DNA of 43,928 bases from NCBI GenBank assembly GCA_002498605.1, contig DAHY01000020.1, positions 1 to 43,928 of the forward strand. Direction: 5' to 3'. Shown piece after piece: positions 15,280 to 23,955 of this stretch (positions are counted from its first letter, which is position 1; each line of letters begins with the position of its first letter). Made by a program: the position numbers and the translations under genes. The notes below the pieces were generated by a model that searched no databases, was not told where the DNA came from, and worked only from the letters and a program-made list of their open reading frames with translations. Source of the DNA: Methanomassiliicoccaceae archaeon UBA404 (lineage in GTDB: Archaea > Thermoplasmatota > Thermoplasmata > Methanomassiliicoccales > Methanomethylophilaceae).

Positions 15280-16689
15280 TCAGGGATTTTTATATTTCGA
15301 AGCTTTCGGATCTTTGATTACTACGGAAAGAATCAATGCGATTACCGAGAATATAACGCACAGTATGACGGCGGTCGACCAACCGTTGGTGAATTCGGCA
15401 AACGAAAGCAAAGCAAATTCTTTGCCCGGAGCTCCGGAAGCGAACGAGAAGACCGAAGCAAAGAATGCGGTACCGACGCCTATGCCGAGATAAGTCGACA
15501 GGGCCATAACCGAAGAAGCTATGCCCGTATGACCTTTGGGTGCCTGTTCCACAATGCGTCCGGCCATGGGTCCGCCGGCGAATCCCCAACTCAGTCCCAT
15601 CAATATTATGATGGGAATCAGAATCCAATTTCCGTTTTCAGGCGACATGAACCACATTATTGCGTTATACAGCGCTATTGAGACGCATGCCGCAATGGCA
15701 AAGAGGCGTTTGCCGTAGGTATCAGAAAGACGTCCGAATATCAGGCAGGTGGCCGCGGTTATTATGGAAGGCACAAGCAGATACATTCCGCTGATACCCG
15801 GAGAGAATCCCAATATGAGATTCATGAAGAACGGCAGGAGATAGAATGTTCCGGCGTATGCTATGTTGAACAAGAGGAAAGATATGAAAACCGAATCGAA
15901 CCTGAGGGATTTGAAAATCCGTACGTCGATTATCGGCAGTTTGGTTCTGAGTTCCACGATTATAAAAACCGCAAGCGATGCGATACAGGCCAATCCCGCA
16001 AAAACAGCAATCATGCCGTTTTCGGGAGTTCCCGACATTTCCAAAGCGAATACGCCAAAGACTATGGCGGCGAACAAAGCCAGCCCTCCGGCAAAATCCA
16101 CATGGGTTTTTTCATGCTCTTTATCGCGGGGAACAACATACAGGGCAAGAGGAATTGCCAGCAATCCGATCGGAATGTTGATCAAAAATATCCAATGCCA
16201 GGACAATAATTCGGTCAGAAACCCTCCGAGGGCGGGACCCAGGGCATATCCTATGGAACTTCCCAGAGTAACCACGCTGAGTGAAAAACCCAGTTTCTCC
16301 CTGGGCATGTATTTTACGCAAATCATCGGTGCCGCGGCGGCCAGCATCGCCCCGCCCACCCCCTGAACGATTCTGGAAACAAGCAACATCGTCAGCGTTG
16401 TGGATATTCCGCAAAAGAATGACGCCAAAGTGAATACGACAAATCCGGATAAGAAGATTTTACGGAGGGCTCCTTTGTCGGCAATCCGCCCGAACAGCAA
16501 TATAAGTCCGGCCAGAACCATGAAATAACAGACGGTGACCCAGGAAGCGGAAGCGGTATCCGTGCCGAGACTGGATGCTATGCTCGGCAGAGCTATGTTG
16601 ACAATACTGCCGTCCATACCGTCCATCAGGACAGCGACGGCAACCGCAACAAGCAGAAGCCATCCGGACTGAACCCTGTCACCGCTCAT
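15280..16689 (-). CDS. DHA2-family (14-TMS) major facilitator drug exporter
   Basis: Predicted proton-coupled multidrug exporter of 469 residues. It starts with a first helix followed by LMDGMDGSIVNIALPSIASSLG, the D-x-x-I-V-x-x-A-L-P signature of the DHA2 (EmrB/QacA) group, then GRIADKGALRKIF (MFS motif A) and RIVQGVGGAMLAAAAP. Fourteen hydrophobic segments are plausible from the length. The C-terminus is a short charged tail (KDPKASKYKNP). It appears monocistronic; the substrate cannot be inferred. Confidence 0.9.
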   Translation of the reverse strand: MSGDRVQSGWLLLVAVAVAVLMDGMDGSIVNIALPSIASSLGTDTASASWVTVCYFMVLAGLILLFGRIADKGALRKIFLSGFVVFTLASFFCGISTTLTMLLVSRIVQGVGGAMLAAAAPMICVKYMPREKLGFSLSVVTLGSSIGYALGPALGGFLTELLSWHWIFLINIPIGLLAIPLALYVVPRDKEHEKTHVDFAGGLALFAAIVFGVFALEMSGTPENGMIAVFAGLACIASLAVFIIVELRTKLPIIDVRIFKSLRFDSVFISFLLFNIAYAGTFYLLPFFMNLILGFSPGISGMYLLVPSIITAATCLIFGRLSDTYGKRLFAIAACVSIALYNAIMWFMSPENGNWILIPIIILMGLSWGFAGGPMAGRIVEQAPKGHTGIASSVMALSTYLGIGVGTAFFASVFSFASGAPGKEFALLSFAEFTNGWSTAVILCVIFSVIALILSVVIKDPKASKYKNP

Positions 16690-16770
16690 AGAGCGTCCAA
16701 GTACAGAAAATATAATATTCTTTCTTATTAACCATGCAACATTCGGAAATAACCGACGGAAAAGCCGATT

Positions 16771-17400
16771 TCATACTTCTTTCGAATCAAGAAGTTCTTT
16801 CAGATTTCTTAGCCTGTACGTGCAGTCGTGGTATCCGTTTTTCCCTCTTTCGACGAAAGCGCTGTCGATTCCGAAAGCTTCGGCGGCAATTACATCCGTA
16901 TCGCTGTCTCCGACAAACAATATGTCTTTTTTCTCCACATCGTAAAAAGATGCGCAAATTTCCAGGCACTCCGGGTCCGGTTTCTGCTTTTTTACCGAAT
17001 CGTATCCGACTATGTGATCGAAGAAGCCGTCCAAATTGTGTATTTCCAAAACATTCTTCGTTCTGCAGACTCTGCTTTTTGTCGCAATGCACATTGAAGC
17101 ACCCCTCTTTTTCAATTCAAGAAGAGCGGGATATGTATCCGGATACGGGAAACTGTATGCGTCCATGGTTATCTCGTACGCGTTGTAAACAGTCTTTTCG
17201 AATGTTTCGTAGGTAAAACCGGGATTATCGAATCTGTTGTAAGTGGATTGAAGAGATTCCCTGATGTAATCCGACAGGTCATCCGAATCGTATTTTAAAC
17301 CAAGTTCGTCCAAGGCCTGTTTGTAACACATTTTCAGACCGTTCAGGGAATCCACAAGTGTCCCGTCCAGGTCGAAAATGTACAGCAAATATCTCTTCAT
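16771..17400 (-). CDS. HAD-superfamily phosphatase, phosphoglycolate phosphatase-like
   Basis: A 209-residue HAD hydrolase. Motif I is FDLDGTLVDS with nucleophile Asp10 and Asp12; motif II is the TKS segment in MCIATKSR; motif III is a lysine in KKQKPDPE; motif IV is FVGDSDTDVIAA. A helical cap sits between motifs I and II, as in phosphoglycolate phosphatase (Gph) and beta-phosphoglucomutase. The substrate is not defined by sequence. It lies in the same orientation as PdxS, 62 nt downstream of it, so they may be co-transcribed; a role as a pyridoxal-phosphate phosphatase is possible but unproven. Confidence 0.83.
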   Translation of the reverse strand: MKRYLLYIFDLDGTLVDSLNGLKMCYKQALDELGLKYDSDDLSDYIRESLQSTYNRFDNPGFTYETFEKTVYNAYEITMDAYSFPYPDTYPALLELKKRGASMCIATKSRVCRTKNVLEIHNLDGFFDHIVGYDSVKKQKPDPECLEICASFYDVEKKDILFVGDSDTDVIAAEAFGIDSAFVERGKNGYHDCTYRLRNLKELLDSKEV

Positions 17401-17462
17401 TTCACTGTCGTATCGGTACGCACCTATTCAGATTTAACCCAATCAGGGCAAACAGGCGGTAT

Positions 17463-18347
17463 TCATTCTCCCCGTTCGGACATGGACATTCCGCCGACAT
17501 CGAGTTCGTCTTTGCTTATGCCCACCATGGCTTCTCCGATATCCCTCGAAACTTCGGCTATTACGTCCGGATCGTTGTAATTGGCAACGGCTTCAACAAT
17601 GGCGGAAGCACGTTTTGCCGGACTGCCGGACATGAAGATTCCCGAACCGACGAAAACACCGTCGGAACCCAACTGCATCATGAGCGCGGCATCGGCGGGA
17701 GTGGCAACGCCTCCGGCGGCAAAGTTCACTACCGGAAGTTCGGCATTGTCTTTGACGTATCTGAGCAGATCCAGGGGGACCTGGTATTTTGCGGCCGCGT
17801 CGTATATTTCGTCGTTCGTCATGGAACTGACAAAACGGATGTCCGAATCGATCATTCTCATGTGGCCCACGGCCTGAATGATATCCCCGGTTCCGGCTTC
17901 TCCTTTGGTTCTTATCATGGATGCGCCCTCTCCGATTCTTCTGAGGGCTTCGCCCAAGTCTCTGGCACCGCAGACAAAGGGGGTTCTGAATAAGGTTTTG
18001 TCTATGTGATATATCTCGTCGGCAGGCGAAAGAACTTCGCTTTCATCGATGAAATCGATTTCTATCGCTTCCAGAACCTGAGCTTCGACGAAATGTCCGA
18101 TACGGCATTTGGCCATTACAGGAATCGAAACGGCATCCTGTATGGACTCTATCATTTTCGGATCGCTCATTCTTGAAACCCCGCCCATGGCCCGGATATC
18201 CGCGGGTATCCGTTCCAACGCCATTACGGCACAGGCACCGGCGTCTTCCGCTATGCCGGCCTGTTCGGGATTCGTGACATCCATTATGACGCCGCCAATC
18301 AATTTTCTCGCAAATTTCCTGTTCTGTTCCTGTATATTATCGTTCAT
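17463..18347 (-). CDS. pdxS: Pyridoxal 5'-phosphate synthase lyase subunit PdxS
   Basis: Makes PLP from ribose 5-phosphate, glyceraldehyde 3-phosphate and ammonia in the DXP-independent pathway. The 294-residue protein has VIMDVTNPEQA (Asp23), PVMAKCRIGHFVEAQ (Lys80) and MIRTKGEAGTG (Lys148), the catalytic aspartate and two lysines of the family, plus the phosphate-binding VNFAAGGVATPADAALMMQ. Length is normal. PdxS normally works with the glutaminase PdxT, which is not adjacent and must be encoded elsewhere. Confidence 0.96.
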   Translation of the reverse strand: MNDNIQEQNRKFARKLIGGVIMDVTNPEQAGIAEDAGACAVMALERIPADIRAMGGVSRMSDPKMIESIQDAVSIPVMAKCRIGHFVEAQVLEAIEIDFIDESEVLSPADEIYHIDKTLFRTPFVCGARDLGEALRRIGEGASMIRTKGEAGTGDIIQAVGHMRMIDSDIRFVSSMTNDEIYDAAAKYQVPLDLLRYVKDNAELPVVNFAAGGVATPADAALMMQLGSDGVFVGSGIFMSGSPAKRASAIVEAVANYNDPDVIAEVSRDIGEAMVGISKDELDVGGMSMSERGE

Positions 18348-18355
18348 GTTTTTTT

Positions 18356-18365
18356 ACCAGCTGGT
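18356..18365. promoter_or_regulatory. 10-nt palindrome ahead of pdxS
   Basis: ACCAGCTGGT is a perfect palindrome 9-18 nt upstream of the pdxS start codon, next to a TTATAA sequence. Its location around the probable transcription start would suit a repressor site. It is short, so this is only suggestive. Confidence 0.3.
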
Positions 18366-18467
18366 TATAACGCATAATCCGTGGACATTTTACTTAAATT
18401 CATTCATGGCAAACGACGTGTTTGCACATTCTTTAATACTAATTAAGTCGCTCCGAAGACAGATATC

Positions 18468-20138
18468 ATGAAAACCGACATCGAGATAGCTTACGATACC
18501 GAGGTCAGACCCATATCCGAATTGGCTTCGGATATGGGGTTGGATCGGGAAGACATCGTCCCTTACGGAAAGTACATGGCCAAAATTCCGTTGGATGTGC
18601 TCAAACGTTATGAAGACAAAAAGGACGGTAAACTGGTGTTGGTCACGGCGGTTACCCCCACCCCCGCGGGCGAAGGCAAAACAGTAACCACGATAGGTTT
18701 GGTACAGGGATTGGGAAAAATCGGCAAAAAGGTAATGGGGGCCCTCAGAGAGCCGTCCCTGGGTCCGGTATTCGGAATAAAAGGGGGTGCCACCGGCGGA
18801 GGTCTGTCGCAGGTGTATCCCATGTGGGATATCGATTTGCATTTTACCGGAGATATTCATGCCGTATCTTCCGCCCATAATCTGCTGTCCGCCGTTGTGG
18901 AAAATCATTTGGTCAAGGGAAACCAACTGAATATCGATCCGACAAGAATCGTTCTCAAAAAAGCAATGGACATGAATGCCAGGGAGCTCAGAAACATAAT
19001 CGTCGGTTTGGGAGGGCGCACGATGGGCGGGATACCTCACGAAAGCGGTTTCCTCATCACCTCGGCTTCCGAAATCTCTGCTATACTGGCTCTTTCAACC
19101 GGATATGAAGATTTACGTTCAAGACTGGAAAAAATAATTGTTGCTTACAACATAAACGGAAATCCCGTAACCGCCGGGGATTTGGACTGTGTCGGAGGCA
19201 TGATGGTACTGTTGAAAGACGCATTGTGTCCCAATCTGGTTCAGACCCTGGAAGGCAATCCCGTCTTCATACACGGATTTCCGTTTGCCAACATCGCTCA
19301 CGGAGCCAACAGCATTCTCGCAACAAAATCCGCTTTGAAGCTTGCCGATTACACCGTAACCGAAGCGGGATTCGCATCCGATTTGGGCGGTTCTAAGTTT
19401 ATGGATATCGTATGCAGGCAATCCGGCATATCCCCGGACTGTGTCGTCATCGTCGCATCCTCAAGAGCGCTTATGATGCACGGCGGTGCGGATTTGAAAG
19501 ATGAAAGCACAATGACTTCGGATAATCTGAGAAAGGGACTCGTCAATCTGGACAAACACATCGAAAATATGAGAATGTACGGCATACCGATAATAGTCAG
19601 CATAAACAAATTCGAAACCGATACCCAGGAACATATGGACATAATAAAATCCCGTTGTTCGGAACTCGGTGTCAGAAGTGTTGTTTCCGAGGCTTTCCTG
19701 AAAGGAGGCGAAGGTGCAAAAGATCTTGCGCTTGCCGTAGTCGAAGCATGCGAGGAACCGAAGGATTTCAAATATCTTTACGATTCGAACGAATCGGTAA
19801 GAAACAAGATAGAAATCATCGCAACAAAGATATTCGGAGCGGATTCGGTTACCTACGCCCCGTCCGCGGAAAAGACCATTGCCGACCTGGAAAAAAGAGG
19901 ATTCGGGGAGTTGCCGATATGCATAGCGAAAACACAGGCGTCTCTGTCGGATATACCGCAGTTGAAAGGTGCGCCCAAGGGATGGGAGCTGCACGTCCGC
20001 GAAGTTCAGATATCCGCCGGAGCCGGATTCATCGTGCCCGTATGCGGCTCCATGTCGCTGATGCCCGGACTTCCCGCAGTGCCTGCGGCAATGAATATGA
20101 ATCTCGGTCCGAACGGCAGAATCACCGGGCTGCACTGA
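18468..20138 (+). CDS. fhs: Formate--tetrahydrofolate ligase
   Basis: ATP-dependent formation of 10-formyl-tetrahydrofolate from formate. The 556-residue length is typical. Seen: TPTPAGEGKTVTTIGL (P-loop, residues 63-78), REPSLGPVFGIKGGA, and LTGDIHAV-type and AGFASDLGG segments. Fhs is of bacterial type and present in only some archaea. In an archaeon lacking the methanopterin methyl branch it would supply one-carbon units for purine and serine metabolism. A TATA-like tract lies about 25 nt upstream and the transcript seems leaderless. Convergent with a Sel1 gene after only 2 nt. Confidence 0.96.
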   Translation: MKTDIEIAYDTEVRPISELASDMGLDREDIVPYGKYMAKIPLDVLKRYEDKKDGKLVLVTAVTPTPAGEGKTVTTIGLVQGLGKIGKKVMGALREPSLGPVFGIKGGATGGGLSQVYPMWDIDLHFTGDIHAVSSAHNLLSAVVENHLVKGNQLNIDPTRIVLKKAMDMNARELRNIIVGLGGRTMGGIPHESGFLITSASEISAILALSTGYEDLRSRLEKIIVAYNINGNPVTAGDLDCVGGMMVLLKDALCPNLVQTLEGNPVFIHGFPFANIAHGANSILATKSALKLADYTVTEAGFASDLGGSKFMDIVCRQSGISPDCVVIVASSRALMMHGGADLKDESTMTSDNLRKGLVNLDKHIENMRMYGIPIIVSINKFETDTQEHMDIIKSRCSELGVRSVVSEAFLKGGEGAKDLALAVVEACEEPKDFKYLYDSNESVRNKIEIIATKIFGADSVTYAPSAEKTIADLEKRGFGELPICIAKTQASLSDIPQLKGAPKGWELHVREVQISAGAGFIVPVCGSMSLMPGLPAVPAAMNMNLGPNGRITGLH

Positions 20139-20140
20139 AC

Positions 20141-20815
20141 TTATCTGCTGTCTGCCATATCGTACCAGCGGTCGGCTTCGTATTTATCGACGTAGACTCC
20201 GTCTCCGGACGAATACATATTGCCCAGAAGCAGCTGTGCGCCTTTCTCTCCGTTCATGGCCGCCGAAACCAGCCAATCCACCGCACGGTCCACGTCTTTG
20301 TCGACTCCGCATCCGGTTTTATAAAACTGACCCAGTACGAACTGTGCGTTGGGATGGCCCTGTTTTGCCGCCATCGTGATCCATTTGACGGCTTCCTCGA
20401 AATCCCTTGAAACAGACTCCCCCTCAAAATAAATAAGACCCAGCGAATACTGTGCCCTGGGATCTCCCTCGTCTGCGGGTATTTTGAAAAGTTCTATTGA
20501 TTTACCGATATCCCTTTCTACGCCGAATCCGCGGAAATACATCTTACCCAGATAATACATGGCACTTCTGCTCCCGCTGTCCGCAGCTTTGGTGAACCAA
20601 CTTACCGCGGCCGCAAGATCTCTGTTTACGCCCTGACCTCTGGCATACATCAAACCCAAACAAAATCTGCCATCTCCGGAACCTTCGGTTGCGGCATCGG
20701 AGATAACCGAATAGGCCTGCGCATAATCCTTCTCGGAACGGCTTCTCAGTACTGCCTTTGCCCATTCCAGAGACCCTCCTTTATTCGAGGCAAAATAGGA
20801 TTTGACGTCTTCCAT
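20141..20815 (-). CDS. Sel1-repeat protein B
   Basis: A 224-residue protein with about five Sel1 repeats, for example GSGDGRFCLGLMYARGQG, SAMYYLGKMYFRGFG, PRAQYSLGLIYFEGES, PNAQFVLGQFYKTGCG and KGAQLLLGNMYSSGDG. These are closer to the Sel1 consensus than those of protein A. No signal peptide or extra domain. It probably acts as an interaction scaffold of unknown partner. Its start faces a 279-nt divergent intergenic region shared with Sel1 protein C; an ATATAT box lies about 25-30 nt upstream. Confidence 0.85.
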   Translation of the reverse strand: MEDVKSYFASNKGGSLEWAKAVLRSRSEKDYAQAYSVISDAATEGSGDGRFCLGLMYARGQGVNRDLAAAVSWFTKAADSGSRSAMYYLGKMYFRGFGVERDIGKSIELFKIPADEGDPRAQYSLGLIYFEGESVSRDFEEAVKWITMAAKQGHPNAQFVLGQFYKTGCGVDKDVDRAVDWLVSAAMNGEKGAQLLLGNMYSSGDGVYVDKYEADRWYDMADSR

Positions 20816-20912
20816 GCGAAGTAGAGAACCGTAATCAATATATTTTTACTTAAGCCAGAAGTCAAAATTTCCGTAAAGAGGACACAAGCGGTTACCGGTC
20901 TGGGTTGAACGC

Positions 20913-20929
20913 ACCGATTCCCAATCGGT
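20913..20929. repeat. Short hairpin in the sel1B/sel1C divergent region
   Basis: Arms ACCGATT and AATCGGT (7 nt each) flank a CCC loop. It lies about 100 nt upstream of sel1B and 165 nt upstream of the chosen sel1C start. It could be an operator or a small RNA hairpin. No RNA family was recognised. Confidence 0.4.
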
Positions 20930-20967
20930 TTAAAATTAAAATCGGATATATTTTAACAGTACTGGCA

Positions 20968-20990
20968 TATGAAAATGTATTATTTTCATA
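20968..20990. repeat. Perfect 9-nt-arm inverted repeat upstream of sel1C
   Basis: TATGAAAAT and ATTTTCATA flank a 5-nt loop, in a run of A/T-only sequence that continues to about 21060. The most upstream in-frame ATG for the following gene (20969) falls inside this dyad, which argues that the region is regulatory rather than coding. Confidence 0.5.
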
Positions 20991-21094
20991 ATTTTATTGA
21001 TTTTTTCAAAAATATTTATTTTTTTAAAATTTTTCACAGAAGTGTTATTATATTATACCTAAAATCCGTTATCCTGACATTAGGTTGTGATGAT

Positions 21095-22189
21095 TTGAAA
21101 GACCCCATTATGAAGGATGCGGAGGCAGGGGACGCTTATGCTGCGTTAGGTGTAGCATACATGTATCATCACGGCAAAGGATACGATTACGATTTGGGCG
21201 AAGCAATCAGATGGTATCTGATAGCGGCCGAAAACGGCTGTACCAGAGCCGAATGGGAAATTGCTCAGATGTACCGTGACGGTGTGATTTTCGCCCAGGA
21301 TATATACCAGTCTCTGAATCACCTCAAAAATGCGGCCAACGGAGGAAATCCGGAGGCACAGATGGCATTGGCTCTCGAATATATGAAAGGCGTTCTGGTT
21401 AACAAAGATTTTAAAACGTCTTTTCTTTGGATGACCCGATCGGCCAAACAGGGAGTGTCCATGGCACAGTTTTATCTCGGATATATGTACACCAACGGCA
21501 TCGGCGTGGACAGAAATCTCTCCGAGGCCGAGCGATGGTTTTCCAACACCGCAATATCCGGAGACGCGGATATGTTTATGGAAATAGGTCTGATGTTCGA
21601 GTTTGCTCTTGACGGCATATCAAGAAACAGGGATGAAGCAATCCGATGGTACAACTATGGCGCCAACATGGGGCACGAAGGTTGCATATTACTTTTAAAA
21701 TTAATCAGGACGGAATCCAAAGAAGACAGGGGAGACACCCTGGAAAATAAGATGAAGTATCTCAGCGAAGCAAGTTCCGCCATGGAGAGAAAAGAACGGG
21801 ATTCCGCTTTTATCCGAGCCAACGAATACCTTGACAACGGGGACTTTGAACAGTCGTACAAGAATTTTGAAAAAGCCGCGGATTTAGGCAGTCCGGACGC
21901 AATGTTTTTCATGTCTTTGATGTACAGAGACGGTCTGTGCGTACGGCGGAACATGAGAAAATCCCTTGAACTTCTTGCCCGGGCCGCAAACGCGGGATCC
22001 GTCGATGCTCAGTTCATGCTTGCAAGGCTGTACGACGAAGGCGGAGGTTTGGCCGAAAGTGAAGTCGACGCAATAAAGTACTATACGATGGCCGCCGCAG
22101 GAGGGTATCTTACAGCGTTCTATTATCTGAACCAATACATGGAGCACCCCGAAGTTCACGTAAGACGTTCCATCGGAAAATACAGATGA
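21095..22189 (+). CDS. Sel1-repeat protein C
   Basis: About 364 residues of Sel1 repeats, for example AYAALGVAYMYHHGKG, PEAQMALALEYMKGVL, SMAQFYLGYMYTNGIG, PDAMFFMSLMYRDGLC and VDAQFMLARLYDEGGG, interrupted near the middle by a less regular charged stretch (residues about 205-245). I chose TTG at 21095: a TATTATACC element near 21050 and a GTGATGA purine-rich stretch just ahead suit it, and ATG 21110 is the alternative. A longer frame from ATG 20969 would add an A/T-only, phenylalanine-rich leader unlike the rest of the gene. Scaffold role inferred from the family only. Confidence 0.78.
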   Translation: MKDPIMKDAEAGDAYAALGVAYMYHHGKGYDYDLGEAIRWYLIAAENGCTRAEWEIAQMYRDGVIFAQDIYQSLNHLKNAANGGNPEAQMALALEYMKGVLVNKDFKTSFLWMTRSAKQGVSMAQFYLGYMYTNGIGVDRNLSEAERWFSNTAISGDADMFMEIGLMFEFALDGISRNRDEAIRWYNYGANMGHEGCILLLKLIRTESKEDRGDTLENKMKYLSEASSAMERKERDSAFIRANEYLDNGDFEQSYKNFEKAADLGSPDAMFFMSLMYRDGLCVRRNMRKSLELLARAANAGSVDAQFMLARLYDEGGGLAESEVDAIKYYTMAAAGGYLTAFYYLNQYMEHPEVHVRRSIGKYR

Positions 22190-22264
22190 TTTCCTTAATT
22201 GGGTGTCATCGCATTTTTTAAAAAAAACGAAATTAATTTTATCTGAGATGTTCTTCAGGGCGTT

Positions 22265-22636
22265 ATGACGGTAATCAAAGAAGGACTCCGCTATGCCAAG
22301 GACGGAATGTGGGTAAAAATTGAAGGAACGAAAGCCGTTATCGGTATTTCAGATTCCGCCCAGGACGACCTCGGCGAAGTAATCTACGTTCAAACCCCCG
22401 TAATCGGAAGAAATGTTTCGAAGGGCGATGAAATCGGAGCGCTTGAAAGCTTCAAATCGGTAATTCCCATTGTTTCGCCGATCTCGGGAACCGTGGTTTC
22501 AATCAACAAAGCCCTCGAGGAGGAGCCGTCTTTGATGAATTCATCCCCTTACGACGAAGGATGGATCGCAGAATTCGAAATTGCTCCCGAAGGAATCGAA
22601 GGATTGTACACCGCGGAAGAATACAGGTCTTTGTAA
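22265..22636 (+). CDS. GcvH-like lipoyl carrier protein
   Basis: A 123-residue protein of the glycine cleavage H family. Seen: VIGISDSAQDDLGEVIYVQTP, and GALESFKSVIPIVSPISG with Lys64 in the lipoylation position, then the NSSPYDEGWIAEFEI C-terminal region. In the glycine cleavage system it shuttles the aminomethyl group. No gcvT, gcvP, lpd or lipoate ligase is in the window, so it may work with distant partners or in a lipoyl-dependent sulfur reaction. Monocistronic with ATG start; it lies between a Sel1 gene and a CoA ligase. Confidence 0.88.
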   Translation: MTVIKEGLRYAKDGMWVKIEGTKAVIGISDSAQDDLGEVIYVQTPVIGRNVSKGDEIGALESFKSVIPIVSPISGTVVSINKALEEEPSLMNSSPYDEGWIAEFEIAPEGIEGLYTAEEYRSL

Positions 22637-22715
22637 TGTACAATAATATACATCACATAACTAAAAGAATCACTACTAATATATTTGAGTTAACTATTCG
22701 TCATAACCGAACACC

Positions 22716-23951
22716 ATGGAAATGAACGAATATCAACTGGAGAACATCAAACGCGTATTGTCGACGATAAAGGAGGACAGTCCCTTTTATTCAAAAAAAT
22801 ATGCGGATGTCGACGTCTCGGTTGTGAAAGATCAGAAATCTTTTGAAAAATTGCCTTTTACCGACAAGGCGGATCTCAGGGAAGCTTATCCGTTGGGATT
22901 GGCCGCCGTCCCCGAAGAAAAAATCGTCAGAATCCATTCTTCTTCGGGCACCACGGGAACTCCCGTTATTATCCCGTACACCCGTCAGGATATCGACGAT
23001 TGGGCGTTGATGTTCGAACGCTGTTACAGAATGGCGGGAATAACCGAAAAGGACCGACTGCAGGTGACACCGGGTTACGGCCTGTGGACCGCGGGAATAG
23101 GATTTCAGACAGGTTCCGAAAGGCTGGGCGCACTGACTTTGCCGATGGGGCCCGGAAATACAGAAAAACAAATCCGATTCATGAAGGATTTTCAAACGAC
23201 GGTACTGTGTTCGACGTCTTCCTACGCATTGCTTCTTTCCGAAGAAATCAAAAAAATGGGTATCGGCAAAGAGCTTGCTCTCAAAAAAGGAATCATAGGT
23301 TCCGAAAGATGGGGAGACAAGATGCGCAAAAGAATCGCGGGAGAGCTCGGAGTCGAATTGTACGACATATACGGACTCACTGAAATATACGGTCCCGGGA
23401 TAGGCATAAGCTGCGATTACGACAACGGAATCCATCTTTGGAACGATTACATTTATTTTGAAATAATAAATCCGAAAACGGGAAAGGTTTTACCCGACGG
23501 AGAAGAAGGCGAGCTGGTAATCACAACGCTGAGGAAGGAAGGGGCTCCGCTGATAAGATACAGAACCCACGACATTACGAGAATAATTCCCGGCAGGTGT
23601 CCCTGCGGTTCCGAGTATCCGCGGATCGACATAATAATGGGACGCACCGACGATATGGTCAAAGTCAAAGGGGTAAACATGTACCCCGCTCAGTTTGAAG
23701 AGGTTCTGTCGGAAGTCGAGGGTACGGAGTCCGAGTATCAGGTGATGATAGATCATCTGTACGGAAAAGACATTCTTACGTTATATTTTGAAACGGGAAT
23801 GCCCGAAGATTCCTGGAAATCTTTGGAAGACAAAGTATGTGCCAGATTCAAAACTCTGGTGGGTGCGACCATAAATCCCAAAGCCGTGCACATAGGCGAC
23901 CTTCCCAGAAGCGAGAAGAAAACCAGCCGTATTTTCGATAACAGGTATTGA
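22716..23951 (+). CDS. Phenylacetate--CoA ligase-type (PaaK) acyl-adenylate enzyme
   Basis: A 411-residue member of the ANL adenylating superfamily, PaaK branch. It has the AMP-binding SSSGTTGTPVIIPYT (residues 75-89), YGLTEIYGPGIG, GELVITTLRKEGAPLIRYRTHD and MGRTDDMVKVKGVNMYP. It activates an aryl acid as acyl-AMP and then acyl-CoA. In methanogens such enzymes are thought to let exogenous phenylacetate or indoleacetate feed aromatic amino acid synthesis through indolepyruvate ferredoxin oxidoreductase, which is not in this window. Convergent with the clamp-loader gene after 4 nt. Confidence 0.9.
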   Translation: MEMNEYQLENIKRVLSTIKEDSPFYSKKYADVDVSVVKDQKSFEKLPFTDKADLREAYPLGLAAVPEEKIVRIHSSSGTTGTPVIIPYTRQDIDDWALMFERCYRMAGITEKDRLQVTPGYGLWTAGIGFQTGSERLGALTLPMGPGNTEKQIRFMKDFQTTVLCSTSSYALLLSEEIKKMGIGKELALKKGIIGSERWGDKMRKRIAGELGVELYDIYGLTEIYGPGIGISCDYDNGIHLWNDYIYFEIINPKTGKVLPDGEEGELVITTLRKEGAPLIRYRTHDITRIIPGRCPCGSEYPRIDIIMGRTDDMVKVKGVNMYPAQFEEVLSEVEGTESEYQVMIDHLYGKDILTLYFETGMPEDSWKSLEDKVCARFKTLVGATINPKAVHIGDLPRSEKKTSRIFDNRY

Positions 23952-23955
23952 AGGC

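Noticed and set aside
20881..20945. Possible tRNA-like fold in the sel1B/sel1C gap
   Set aside because: No T-loop consensus, no acceptor pairing and no anticodon arm could be made; only a 7-nt hairpin remains.
21086..21093. GTGATGA resembling a C box of a C/D guide RNA
   Set aside because: No D box (CTGA) at suitable distance and no flanking terminal stem; it is better explained as part of a translation start.
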